In this document: positions 20,694 to 29,880 of the stretch, one piece after another
Layout of the letters: each line of letters opens with the position of its first letter
Numbering within the stretch: the stretch's first letter is position 1
NCBI GenBank assembly: GCA_937892705.1
Contig: CALBGR010000016.1
Location: 1-37,748, forward strand
DNA: 37,748 nt
Direction of reading: 5' to 3'
From: an uncultured Candidatus Saccharibacteria bacterium
Lineage (GTDB): Bacteria; Patescibacteriota; Saccharimonadia; Saccharimonadales; UBA4665
Made by a program: the position numbers and the translations under genes
The notes under the pieces: generated by a model
What the model saw: only the letters and a program-made list of their open reading frames with translations
Databases searched by the model: none
Told to the model about the DNA's origin: nothing

Positions 20694-23633
20694 ATGGCAT
20701 TAAAGCTCGACGACAAGCCTGGCCATCAATACGATGATGATTTTGGAACATACGACCCACAGAAGACACCTGCGGGTGATCCTTCTGATCCTCGAGCTTC
20801 AGCTAGCACACTTTACGACCAAGAATCTGCTGGCGCCACCACAAAAGACGACTATGCAAACAATGAATCTGCAATGTTGTCTGACAGAATAGGAAGTGGT
20901 TACAGCGCTAACACTAAAGATACGTTTAGAAACCTAAAAGGCAAAATTACAAAAAAACGTGGTATTGCCGGTATTATTATAGGCGGCTTAGTGGGTGGAG
21001 GCATTTTTGGATTCAGTATAATTCAAGGCCCTATGCAATTTATTCATTTTTCGCAACTGCTTCAGCGTTTTCATTTTTCAAGAACTGAAATTTTTGGAAA
21101 TGATCGGACAACAAAAGTCATGCTTTATGCACTTCTTGGCAAAGGTGCAGAACGTGGGCGGTTAGGAGTACTTGCCAATAAGGCTGCAGATAAGTGGGAG
21201 CAACGATTATTAAATGAATCAGGTCTTCGTCCAGTATACGATAAGACAACCAGACGTTTTGTTGGTTTTGAAATCGTAAACCAAGATAAGTTTCGTGAAT
21301 TCTTAGGAGATATAAATGAAAGAAATAACGCACGATTAGAACGTGTTATGGGTAGAGGAGCAGAAATTACTCAGGCAGGTAATAGAGTAACCCGAGGCGG
21401 TAATGCTAGTGGCAGTGATGATATACCTGCTAATGCCAGAATTGTTAATCTAAGGAATGTAAGTTCCAGAGATCGTCGGATTGCAATAAGAGCTATCGGA
21501 CAAACAACACACACAAATAAAGTTGTAAGCGGTATTGGATCTAGATTACTAAAAAAGCGAGGAGGTGTTAGTTTTAGTTGGCTTAATCCTGTGCGAGATG
21601 TCACAGATAGAGCCGAGTTACGAAGAGGCATACTAAAGGAGTGGGCAAAAAAAACAAAAAATGGCGTTAATTCAAAAATATCAAATGTTGGTAAATTGGC
21701 TGATGAAAATACCAAACAACAATTAGATAGACTTAACGAGGCAGGTACAGACCCCCCTGAACCAGGAGGTGGTGAAACCGTAAAAAATTTACGTACCATA
21801 CTAGCAAGAAGCGCAGGACCAGCACTTGCAGCAGGAGCAATTTGTACTGCAAAATCATTTGGAGACGACATTCCTGAGTATAAATACACAAACAATGTAC
21901 TGCCCATGATGCGTATGGGTACAGCTATACTGAGCATGGGGGATCAGGTCAGAAGCAACAAAAACCTGAGTTTGGAAGAATTAAGTGTGTATTCAGAATT
22001 ACTTTATGATAATGAGACTAGAACATCTTGGGCAAGTGCAAGAAGTATACAAGGCGAATTAGGTGAAGAAATGACTGGTCCGGATCTCCCCACCGAAGCA
22101 CAGTTAAAAAACATAAACAACGATAAACCAAAATTATTTGATATCATTGACTCTATCCCGGGTATAGGGCCTGTGTGTGGCGCGTATAATGCCATAGGAA
22201 GTATTGTGCCTGGTTTTGTAAGTGATATCACAGGATTTTTTGTTAATTTACCCCTCGGAGTGTTTGGCACAAGTACCGAAGAGTTAACAGAACAAGCACT
22301 AGCAGCTGTAGCAGGTCAGAGTGTAGATCCATTTGCAAAAGGCGCAGAGTTTGGCAATCTAGTAAACGTAGGTGCTTTCATGGCTGGCAACGACCATGCC
22401 ATCTCTATGGGCGGCGCACCATTAACCACTCAACAAGTAGCCACATTAAAAACAGAACAACAAGAAATTGAAAAACACACCAAAACCATAGCTCAACGTT
22501 ATTTTGATCCATATGAAGCAAATTCGTTGTTTGGAAAAATTATATGGAGTATACCTACAAACTTTTCTCAACTAACTTCCTCTTTCTCTAATCCATTCAA
22601 AAATTTAGGTAACATATTTTCCAGCACCTCTAATACTGTAACTGCACAAACTGTTGGTGGGTATGATTATGGTGTCCCACGATACGGATTCTCATTAGAG
22701 GAACAATTAGACCCTCGATTCGAAGATCCTTATGAAAATGCTGCTTGGGTTGAGCCACGACTTGAAGAACTAAATAATGAGTATGGAGAGTGTTTCGGAA
22801 TAAAAATAATTATAAGTGATGCAGGTATTAGTTTAGAAAACGGAGCAACTGTAAATGTTTTTAAAACCCCTGATAAATGTAAACAAAATGGCGATGAAAC
22901 TTTTTTACGATATAGATTCTATATAGCGGACACTATAGCTGCACTAAGTATGGCATGTTTTGAGGGAGATGATGAGGCATGCTCTCAACTTGATGCCAAT
23001 ACCAGCACCGCTACTGGCAATGGCGCTTCAGAAGGAGCATCTGGTAGCGCAAACCTACGTGAAACAATAGTTGTCGATAAACCTGGAAAATTTATCACAA
23101 TGCCCGCACGTTACTCATGCTCGGGTCGTACCACCCAAATTGACTCACGTATCGCACCAGCCTTGGCTTACCTAATTAACACATATAATCTCTGCGCTGA
23201 TGATGGTCTTGCTAATGGGCATAAAAGTCATGGTGCAGGTCTAGGTGTTGATCTTCGACCACGTGGTGACAACAACTCAAAAGAGGTATGGAAAAACACT
23301 ATAGAACGCGCAGCAAGAGATATGGGATGGTGGGGTGATGCCGCTGACGAAGGTAAAAGTAGTAAGGGATGTGCTTACTACTCAGGTTATGGTCAATGTA
23401 TGCATGTAGTATATCCTGATAAAATTCCAAAATGGGTTCGCTGGATTGGATATAACGGTGACGTAGATCATGGAGATCCTTGGCATGTATTTGGAAGTTC
23501 TTATGCCCATATACATATCGGGTGGGATACCCCTAATGGCGACGGTTTAGCTGGAAGTATAATTCCTACGCCACGTGCATCTGTTTATACGTTTCCTGCC
23601 CCTATACCTGATGACTTAAAGGAGCTCTTATAA
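20694..23633 (+). CDS. Large anchored exported protein with LAS/M15-type peptidase-like C-domain
   Basis: 979 residues. Residues 1-85 are hydrophilic (cytosolic), followed by one transmembrane helix (about 92-112, IAGIIIGGLVGGGIFGFSII). The long exported central region (about 115-780) has no recognised family and contains further mildly hydrophobic stretches (ARSAGPALAAGAICTA; GFVSDITGFFVNLPLGV). The C-terminal 180 residues contain H846-x6-D853 (SHGAGLGVD) and H939-I-H941 (YAHIHIGW), the zinc-ligand layout of LAS-superfamily peptidoglycan peptidases (M15/lysostaphin-like), within a Cys-containing domain. Together with the M23 enzyme encoded next, this points to wall cleavage or binding. Gene order after VirB4 suggests a VirB1- or CagT-like accessory role in this machine. 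The catalytic role is inferred from motif geometry only. Confidence 0.7.
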   Translation: MALKLDDKPGHQYDDDFGTYDPQKTPAGDPSDPRASASTLYDQESAGATTKDDYANNESAMLSDRIGSGYSANTKDTFRNLKGKITKKRGIAGIIIGGLVGGGIFGFSIIQGPMQFIHFSQLLQRFHFSRTEIFGNDRTTKVMLYALLGKGAERGRLGVLANKAADKWEQRLLNESGLRPVYDKTTRRFVGFEIVNQDKFREFLGDINERNNARLERVMGRGAEITQAGNRVTRGGNASGSDDIPANARIVNLRNVSSRDRRIAIRAIGQTTHTNKVVSGIGSRLLKKRGGVSFSWLNPVRDVTDRAELRRGILKEWAKKTKNGVNSKISNVGKLADENTKQQLDRLNEAGTDPPEPGGGETVKNLRTILARSAGPALAAGAICTAKSFGDDIPEYKYTNNVLPMMRMGTAILSMGDQVRSNKNLSLEELSVYSELLYDNETRTSWASARSIQGELGEEMTGPDLPTEAQLKNINNDKPKLFDIIDSIPGIGPVCGAYNAIGSIVPGFVSDITGFFVNLPLGVFGTSTEELTEQALAAVAGQSVDPFAKGAEFGNLVNVGAFMAGNDHAISMGGAPLTTQQVATLKTEQQEIEKHTKTIAQRYFDPYEANSLFGKIIWSIPTNFSQLTSSFSNPFKNLGNIFSSTSNTVTAQTVGGYDYGVPRYGFSLEEQLDPRFEDPYENAAWVEPRLEELNNEYGECFGIKIIISDAGISLENGATVNVFKTPDKCKQNGDETFLRYRFYIADTIAALSMACFEGDDEACSQLDANTSTATGNGASEGASGSANLRETIVVDKPGKFITMPARYSCSGRTTQIDSRIAPALAYLINTYNLCADDGLANGHKSHGAGLGVDLRPRGDNNSKEVWKNTIERAARDMGWWGDAADEGKSSKGCAYYSGYGQCMHVVYPDKIPKWVRWIGYNGDVDHGDPWHVFGSSYAHIHIGWDTPNGDGLAGSIIPTPRASVYTFPAPIPDDLKELL

Positions 23634-25852
23634 TGCTTTTTCGAAATCACCCCATTCTATACATGTTGCTAAATAGGACACTATTTTTTCGTATAGCATG
23701 TCTTGTGCTAAGTAGTATATTTTTGGTTTTGTCACAGAGCACGCTTATTTATGCGCTTCCGGAAGAGCAACGTAAGTTATATATAAGCGGAATATTATAT
23801 TACGATTTAGACGCCTGTGCCTCTCAGAGTAGCAGTAATCCTGCGCTTGCTCCAGGTCAAGGTGCTCCTGACGGGCTGTTATTCCCAAATCTCGACCCCA
23901 ACGCTATGGCTGAAGCCATAAATAGATATATAGAAAGTGTAAATCCTAATAGCAAGATGAAGGGATTGGGCAGCACAATTGTCGCTAGTGCAAAAAACGC
24001 TAACCTTAACCCTTTTTTAATTGTTGCAATTGCACAAAAAAAATCAAGCCTATCAGATCCTTCTGATTACAACGTACGACATGGCAACAATTCATTCGGC
24101 CGAACAGCAACTGCTAGCCAGCCGCATTTTGTTGGTGCTCGTATGTGGTATAAATGGTCTTCTGTAAAAGCAAGTGTAGACCATACAGCTCCAGAAAACA
24201 TTAATGCAGCTGGCGGAGGTGATATAGCTTCGTATATAAAAATTCAATATAAAGAACAAATAAAAAATAGTAATTTGATTGAGCTCATGATGGCATACGC
24301 TCCTCCAAGCGAAAATAATACAGAAGAGTATATTCGGAACGTACGTAGTTGGGTGGATAAAATGATCGAGTTAACAAAACAGCCTAGATCATCTAAGTCT
24401 AGCACTACAAGCTCTTCGAATATACAGTATGTTGCTAAGGGTAATATACCACTAGAAGGTAAAACGGTTATTGCGTCAGTATATGGAACAAAAGGGGAAA
24501 AGGATAGAAACGGGAAATATATTGAAGATTTAAGCGGTATGGAAGGTGGCCCGCTTGATGAGCAAGGTAAACCTTTGCAAGGACGTCCGGTTGTAGCAGA
24601 AATGATGAGCAATACTGCACTAGGTGGCTTACCTTATGGATCAAAAATAGAAATTACCTACAAAGGAAGATCAATTATTGCTGAAGTGAGCGATAACGGT
24701 CCAGGCGCTGGAGAACATTCTGATATCGATCTCTGGAGAGAAACGGCTGACTTATTAGGATTCCCATACACTAAAGAACCTGTACGAATCCGGGGAGTAT
24801 CAGATGACACACCGTTAACCCCGGTTAATAGTCAAGCTAGTATAACCGGACAAGGAGCTGATCAAAATTGCGTATGTACAACTGAAACCACTCAGTTAAC
24901 AGGGGCAAATGCAGAAGAAAAAATTTTTAATTTTTATGTGAATAATAATTATACACCAGAGCAAGCCGCAGGATTTGTTGGAAACTATTATCAAGAATCA
25001 GGGTACGATCCGACCCGCATAAACGGTAGTAGTGGAGCTACCGGCATAGCTCAATGGTTAGGAGGCAGGTTAATTGCACTGCAAAATTTTGCAAGAGAAA
25101 AAGGCAAACCATACACAGACTTTCAAACTCAATTAGAATTTTCTATACACGAACTAAACAATGATGAAAAAGGAGCAAATGAAGCTATAAAAGCAGTAAC
25201 CGAATCTGGGCGTGAAGCCGTAGAACAAGTAACAGTAGTTATTCGTAAAAGATACGAAAGACCCCGCGAGGCTGAAGCTAATGACGCAAGAAGAATAAAA
25301 AAAGCATTAGAAGTATATGAAAAACTTGGGGACGGTTCTGGTGGAACAGTCAGTGGAACCCCTGATTCAATCGGAGGTTGTGCCGGCAGCCAAGGAACTG
25401 GCGTAAGTAGCGGTAGTTTCATATGGCCTCTTGAAACAAAATATCCAGTCACAAGCTGCTATGGTTATGCACGAAAACGCCTCCATACAGGTATTGATAT
25501 AGCTGCACCAAGAGGTACACCTATTAAGGCAGCTGATGGTGGAACAGTTGAATTAGCGCGTGATTATGACCCAGGCGGTTTCGGTAAAGCAGTGGTTATA
25601 AATCACGGAAATGGATTTTGGACTCTATATGCTCACTTACACACCGTATCTGTAAGACAAGGTCAAAAAGTTGATCAGGGACAAGTGATTGGAACGGTCA
25701 ACAACACTGGTAGTTCATTCGGTGATCATTTACACTTTAATATCCAAAAAGCAAGTGGAGAGGGGCAAGCAACAGTAAATCCTCTTGAATACCTACCAAA
25801 AGATCCGAGTAGAGGCGTAAGCGGAGGTGACTGTCCAAGTTCGTTAGGATAA
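23633..25852 (+). CDS. Multidomain secreted peptidoglycan hydrolase (four domains, M23 at C-terminus)
   Basis: 739 residues. It starts at TAATG, overlapping the previous stop. The signal helix is at about 9-37. The first domain (about 105-250) is glucosaminidase/transglycosylase-like (GSTIVASAKNANLNPFLIVAIAQ). The second (about 275-395) is RlpA/3D-type double-psi barrel-like (IASVYGTKG, then VSDNGPGAGEHSDIDLW). The third (about 424-550) resembles phage tail lysozyme (AAGFVGNYYQESGYDP, GATGIAQW). The fourth (about 600-720) is an M23/LytM endopeptidase with H618-x3-D622 (HTGID) and H699-L-H701 (GDHLHF), so its zinc ligands are complete. A Cys pair (CVC) lies in the linker. Acting outside the cell, it could cut both glycan and peptide parts of murein. 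Such fusions in a secretion locus fit wall-piercing or pilus-assembly roles. Confidence 0.85.
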   Translation: MLFRNHPILYMLLNRTLFFRIACLVLSSIFLVLSQSTLIYALPEEQRKLYISGILYYDLDACASQSSSNPALAPGQGAPDGLLFPNLDPNAMAEAINRYIESVNPNSKMKGLGSTIVASAKNANLNPFLIVAIAQKKSSLSDPSDYNVRHGNNSFGRTATASQPHFVGARMWYKWSSVKASVDHTAPENINAAGGGDIASYIKIQYKEQIKNSNLIELMMAYAPPSENNTEEYIRNVRSWVDKMIELTKQPRSSKSSTTSSSNIQYVAKGNIPLEGKTVIASVYGTKGEKDRNGKYIEDLSGMEGGPLDEQGKPLQGRPVVAEMMSNTALGGLPYGSKIEITYKGRSIIAEVSDNGPGAGEHSDIDLWRETADLLGFPYTKEPVRIRGVSDDTPLTPVNSQASITGQGADQNCVCTTETTQLTGANAEEKIFNFYVNNNYTPEQAAGFVGNYYQESGYDPTRINGSSGATGIAQWLGGRLIALQNFAREKGKPYTDFQTQLEFSIHELNNDEKGANEAIKAVTESGREAVEQVTVVIRKRYERPREAEANDARRIKKALEVYEKLGDGSGGTVSGTPDSIGGCAGSQGTGVSSGSFIWPLETKYPVTSCYGYARKRLHTGIDIAAPRGTPIKAADGGTVELARDYDPGGFGKAVVINHGNGFWTLYAHLHTVSVRQGQKVDQGQVIGTVNNTGSSFGDHLHFNIQKASGEGQATVNPLEYLPKDPSRGVSGGDCPSSLG

Positions 25853-25870
25853 TATGTATAGAGGCACATT

Positions 25871-27469
25871 ATGGATACCTACATAAGCTTAAACAAAAAA
25901 TTAGTTATAACTATTCTTTTATTGCTTTGTTTTTTAATGGTATTAGGCTTACTATCCATGTATAGCATCGTAACTATCAAAGGTATAGGAAATGATAATA
26001 AATCTGTTTATATACACTGGGGAGATGCAGATAATCAGAGAAAAATCTTCAACTTAACCAATGGTAGTAAAACGTTTATCTTTAGAAAGCAGCCTGTCAC
26101 TATTGAGGTAACATCAGCTGACAAAAAGAGTATTTACAAAAAAAATATTGGAGGGTTTTTAAAGCAAGAAATTAGCATTGAGACAAAACCAAAAAAGAAA
26201 TCATTGGCTTTAGGTGTTAATGCTTTAAAGTGTGCAACTTTAAATGACAGTGAACAGACTATATATTACCCGTGTTCGCCAGCTTTAGGAAGTTCTATTA
26301 ATGTAAACACGCAAGGTACAAGCGCAAATATTGTCCTTAATGATTTAGTCCCTTCAGAAGAATATAGAGGCCTAGATACAAGCGATATTACCTCTTTGAT
26401 TTTACCGTATAAAAACGGGTTCATTAGTGTAGTTTCTGTAGCTGAAAATCTGTATATCGGGGAATATACTTTAACAGGTAATCGAATAGGAGAACCAATA
26501 AAGATACGTGATTTTGCTTCTACTGTTAACGAAAATTTGGTATCAATAATCAACAATGGAGAAAAACCAACCTTAGCCATACTCAACACTGTCTTTAATT
26601 CATTATATTTGTTTGACGATCCCCAGGACTCCAACCCTGATATTGTAAAACTACCAGATGATCTAAGTGAACATACAGACACAATGGTCAAAACCATACT
26701 TTCTTCACCTAGTTCTATTTATGTAGTAGCCTATCGTGATCCGTCTATTCTTGAAACTCATGACCATGAAGGTAATGAAGATAGAGAGTTTAATAAAGAA
26801 GTCTCAAACACAAGTAAGGGACAGTTTGTTACTGAAATAAAAATTTCAGATAAATCTATAAAAACATATGAGCTTCCAAAGGAGCTATTGATCCGTAAAA
26901 TAACTGCAAGTCATTCGGGAGAAATAGCATTTTTACCACATTACTCTGACACTAAACAGTATATTTACTTATGGCGTAATGGAAAATTATCAAATCTGCC
27001 GTTTGCCATTAATGATGTCGACAAGATTTGTTGGACAAAATCCAATGAACTTTTCTTTAGTGTTAGTGGTTCTTCTGATATATATAAGTATTCGTTTGAC
27101 ACCCACGGATCGTTTCTTATGTATAGCAATTCAAATGCTTCACTGAAAACAATAAGTTGTGACTTTGATAAATTAACCTTTAGTCTTGATGTCGAAGGTG
27201 ATGGTTTAATAAGTGAGGTTAGTCATTTTCTGCTTACCGACAATGATAGCGAAGGTAAGCCGCTAGAAGAAGTATTACCTATATATATAGATTTACCAAG
27301 CAATACAGGAGTAATAAAAGTAACACAAGACAGTAACTCGGTATTTATAGGATTAGTATATAGCGATGGCGTTCTTCTAAGTAAAGATGAAATTCTTCAG
27401 CTAGTTAAAGACCGCCTTGAAGCCCTCCAGATTAAAACTAAAGATCTACAGATTATTTTCAATTTTTAG
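25871..27469 (+). CDS. Membrane-anchored exported protein, PEGA/beta-propeller-like, function unknown
   Basis: 532 residues. An N-terminal helix (about 10-33) anchors the protein. Residues about 45-105 resemble a PEGA-like all-beta domain (VYIHWGDADNQRKIFNL, then VTIEVTSADKKSIYKKNIGGF). The remainder is a series of strand-rich repeats that look like a beta-propeller (LWRNGKLSNLPFAINDVDKICWTKSNELFFSVSGSSDIYKYS), with no catalytic motif. No known family is recognised. The gene follows the M23 hydrolase by 18 bases on the same strand, so it is probably part of the T4SS arm and may be a surface or scaffold component. Its 3' end overlaps the 3' end of recF by 11 bases in convergent orientation. 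Confidence 0.72.
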   Translation: MDTYISLNKKLVITILLLLCFLMVLGLLSMYSIVTIKGIGNDNKSVYIHWGDADNQRKIFNLTNGSKTFIFRKQPVTIEVTSADKKSIYKKNIGGFLKQEISIETKPKKKSLALGVNALKCATLNDSEQTIYYPCSPALGSSINVNTQGTSANIVLNDLVPSEEYRGLDTSDITSLILPYKNGFISVVSVAENLYIGEYTLTGNRIGEPIKIRDFASTVNENLVSIINNGEKPTLAILNTVFNSLYLFDDPQDSNPDIVKLPDDLSEHTDTMVKTILSSPSSIYVVAYRDPSILETHDHEGNEDREFNKEVSNTSKGQFVTEIKISDKSIKTYELPKELLIRKITASHSGEIAFLPHYSDTKQYIYLWRNGKLSNLPFAINDVDKICWTKSNELFFSVSGSSDIYKYSFDTHGSFLMYSNSNASLKTISCDFDKLTFSLDVEGDGLISEVSHFLLTDNDSEGKPLEEVLPIYIDLPSNTGVIKVTQDSNSVFIGLVYSDGVLLSKDEILQLVKDRLEALQIKTKDLQIIFNF

Positions 27470-28526
27470 AATCCAAAGCGAGGACTTTTGCTTTGGTAGT
27501 GAAGTGATCTATAACTACATCGGCGTCGGTGGTAGTTATAAGGCTTTGATATGGCTTTAAAAAAGACACGAGAGCCTGACGACGTCTGCCATCAAGCTCA
27601 CTAAACACATCGTCTAAAAGTAGCAGCGGCCGCTTATGACGAGCGGATTCAACAAACTGTGCTTCAAGCATTTTAAGCACCAACACCATTGTCCGCACTT
27701 CACCACGCGACGCTACCTCGCTTGCATCTTTACCTCCAATAATCGCTTTAAAATCTTCTCGGTGCGGACCATAACTAGTAAAACCCAGTGTGCTATCACG
27801 ATTAAAATGACGCTCGAGCGCTTCCAGTAGACCCGTTTCATAGTTTTGATGACTAATCGGTGTCTGATACAAAAATTCAATAGATGTTTTAACTCCCGCA
27901 ATTTCACTATAAAGATTACTTATATGTTCATTTAATTTTTCTAATAGTTTACGGCGTTGAACTACGATTTTACCGCCAAGTTCACTTAGACGTAAATTCC
28001 ACACAAACAACTGATCATTATTTGACTGCGTGGCTTGCTTTAGTAGTGCATTACGCTGTGCTAGTACTCGCTTATAGTGATGTAGGGTAGTGGTGTAGCC
28101 AGGAGTAATTTGCTCAATTAAATCATCAAGAAATGTTCTTCTACGCTCAGGACTTCCGTGAAAAAGTAGTAAATTATTCGGTTCAAACAAAACGGTTGGC
28201 AGTGTGCGTTCTTGAGGAAGTCGCTTATATACTTTTCCATCGATTTCAAAAGTTTTGGTCGTTTTTTGATTTTCGGTTTTTATTTTTACTACCCGTGTTT
28301 CTTCCGTAGTGCCAATGTCTACTCGCGCCCAAGAATTTTCAGTATGAATAACTTCTTTATCTGAAGCTTTAAATGATTTACCTCCCAAACCAACAAGAAT
28401 TGCCTCTAAAATAGTTGTTTTGCCGCTTGCATTAGGGCCAACAATAATATTAACTGTTGGATCAAATTCAAAAGACCCGTCCGTGTATAAACGGAAGTAT
28501 TGCAAACGAGCATATGTAAGTGTCAT
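27459..28526 (-). CDS. recF: RecF, DNA replication/repair SMC-like ATPase
   Basis: 355 residues. It loads RecA at single-strand gaps with RecO and RecR. Walker A is GPNASGKT (30-37), the ABC signature region is SRGEVRTMVLVLKMLE, and Walker B is LLLLDDVFSELD. The N-terminal LxYFRLYTDGSFEF segment is typical of RecF. It lies 11 bases downstream of dnaN, in the classical dnaA-dnaN-recF order, and converges with the 532-aa gene. Confidence 0.95.
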   Translation of the reverse strand: MTLTYARLQYFRLYTDGSFEFDPTVNIIVGPNASGKTTILEAILVGLGGKSFKASDKEVIHTENSWARVDIGTTEETRVVKIKTENQKTTKTFEIDGKVYKRLPQERTLPTVLFEPNNLLLFHGSPERRRTFLDDLIEQITPGYTTTLHHYKRVLAQRNALLKQATQSNNDQLFVWNLRLSELGGKIVVQRRKLLEKLNEHISNLYSEIAGVKTSIEFLYQTPISHQNYETGLLEALERHFNRDSTLGFTSYGPHREDFKAIIGGKDASEVASRGEVRTMVLVLKMLEAQFVESARHKRPLLLLDDVFSELDGRRRQALVSFLKPYQSLITTTDADVVIDHFTTKAKVLALDSKN

Positions 28527-28537
28527 TAATATATATT

Positions 28538-29629
28538 CTAACTCTTAAGCGGCATAATTAGATGCACATAGTCACTTTCGTTTGGGTCAGACAAGACTAC
28601 TGGATCTAACTTACCATTAAAATTAAAGTTTATTTCTTCACCATGAAATGCATTAAGTGCGTCTAAGAGATATCGAGAGTTTATGGTGATATCGCTTGAT
28701 CCAGAAATTTCACCTTCAGCACTTGCGGTATTTTCACCTACTTGTGAGGCAATAGAACGAATACTGAGCGTACCTTTTACTTCTTCGGTGGTAATTTTAA
28801 TACTTCCTGCACTTTCTCGAGCAAAGAGGCTTGATACTTTAGTAATATTTAGCAAATCAGCACGTTTTACTCGAGCAGTGTTTGCAAATTCTTTTGGAAT
28901 CAGTTTCTGATAATCTGGATATTTACCCTCAATTAGTCGTGCTACCAATTCTACGTCACCAGCTTTAAATAGTACTTGCTGATCGTTATAGGTAATACTC
29001 ACATCGTCAGTAAAATCATTCACTATACGAAGCACATCTTGCATCGCAGATACTGGAATAAGAATACTTATTTCTTCTTTAATATTGGTGAGTGTTTTTG
29101 CTGCCAAACGATAACTATCTGTAGCAGCTATATGTAATTTGCCGCCACTACTATGCACATACACACCAGTAAGTACTGGGCGTGTTTCATCACCAGACGC
29201 AGCAAAGACCACTTGCTGTAATGCACGTTTTAAATCAGCACCAGGTAGAGTTAGTTCCTTACCATTTTCAATCGCAGGCATAACAGGAAAATCTTCACTC
29301 GGCACACCATTAATAACAGACTGGTATTGGTTGGTTGTTATATGAAGTTTATTATCATCAAGATCAAGATCGATTACGCTTAGTGGAAGACTATTTATAA
29401 AATCCTGCATGAGACGAGCAGGGACTGTTATAGAACCTTCTTCACTGACTTTTGCGCCACAATATTGTGTAATCGCGATATCTAAATTCGTAGCTGCAAT
29501 ACTTAATCTATTGTTGGCTGTTTTTAGCAATACATTTGCAAGAATAGGGAGTGTGCCACGAGTACTAGCTACACGCGCAACTGTATTGAGTGCTTTACTG
29601 AGATTTTCCTGTGTGACTTGTAGCTTCAT
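28538..29629 (-). CDS. dnaN: DNA polymerase III beta subunit (sliding clamp)
   Basis: 363 residues, the usual length. It forms the ring-shaped processivity clamp on DNA. The three repeated clamp domains are visible: an N-terminal MKLQVTQENLSKALNTVARV start, the ILANVLLKTANNRLSIAATNLDIAI segment, the middle TRPVLTGVYVHSSGGKLHIAATDSYRLA motif, and the C-terminus ending YVHLIMPLK. The C-terminal pocket that binds partner proteins is retained in this ending. GGAG lies about 9 bases before ATG 29627-29629. Confidence 0.97.
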   Translation of the reverse strand: MKLQVTQENLSKALNTVARVASTRGTLPILANVLLKTANNRLSIAATNLDIAITQYCGAKVSEEGSITVPARLMQDFINSLPLSVIDLDLDDNKLHITTNQYQSVINGVPSEDFPVMPAIENGKELTLPGADLKRALQQVVFAASGDETRPVLTGVYVHSSGGKLHIAATDSYRLAAKTLTNIKEEISILIPVSAMQDVLRIVNDFTDDVSITYNDQQVLFKAGDVELVARLIEGKYPDYQKLIPKEFANTARVKRADLLNITKVSSLFARESAGSIKITTEEVKGTLSIRSIASQVGENTASAEGEISGSSDITINSRYLLDALNAFHGEEINFNFNGKLDPVVLSDPNESDYVHLIMPLKS

Positions 29630-29880
29630 AACTATATACTCCTTAATTTTTATAAATAGTCTTCGTTATTATTAGGCTTGTGAAAACTGTGTACAAACTC
29701 AATTTAACAGAGATGAAAATTCGATTTTGCAGGGTAAAAACCTGGGTATAAAAATTGTGCAAACGTGGGAAAATAATAGGGTTTTCCATAAAGCTTGTAA
29801 ATCGTGTGAGTGATGCTTGCGGAAAATACTGCTGTATTCCACGGAGCTTCCATACGCTAATCACAGCTAATCCACAGGTA
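29630..29880. other. dnaA-dnaN intergenic region with weak DnaA-box-like sites
   Basis: 251 bp, AT-rich. TGTGTACAA (29688-29696) and TAATCCACA (29868-29876) each differ by one base from the TTATNCACA consensus or its complement. It contains the dnaN ribosome site. The main origin signals lie on the other side of dnaA. Confidence 0.45.

Noticed and set aside
20694..23633. Recent horizontal origin of the AT-rich hydrolase genes
   Set aside because: They look more AT-rich by eye, but no base-composition count was made, and there are no mobile-element remnants or attachment sites at the edges.
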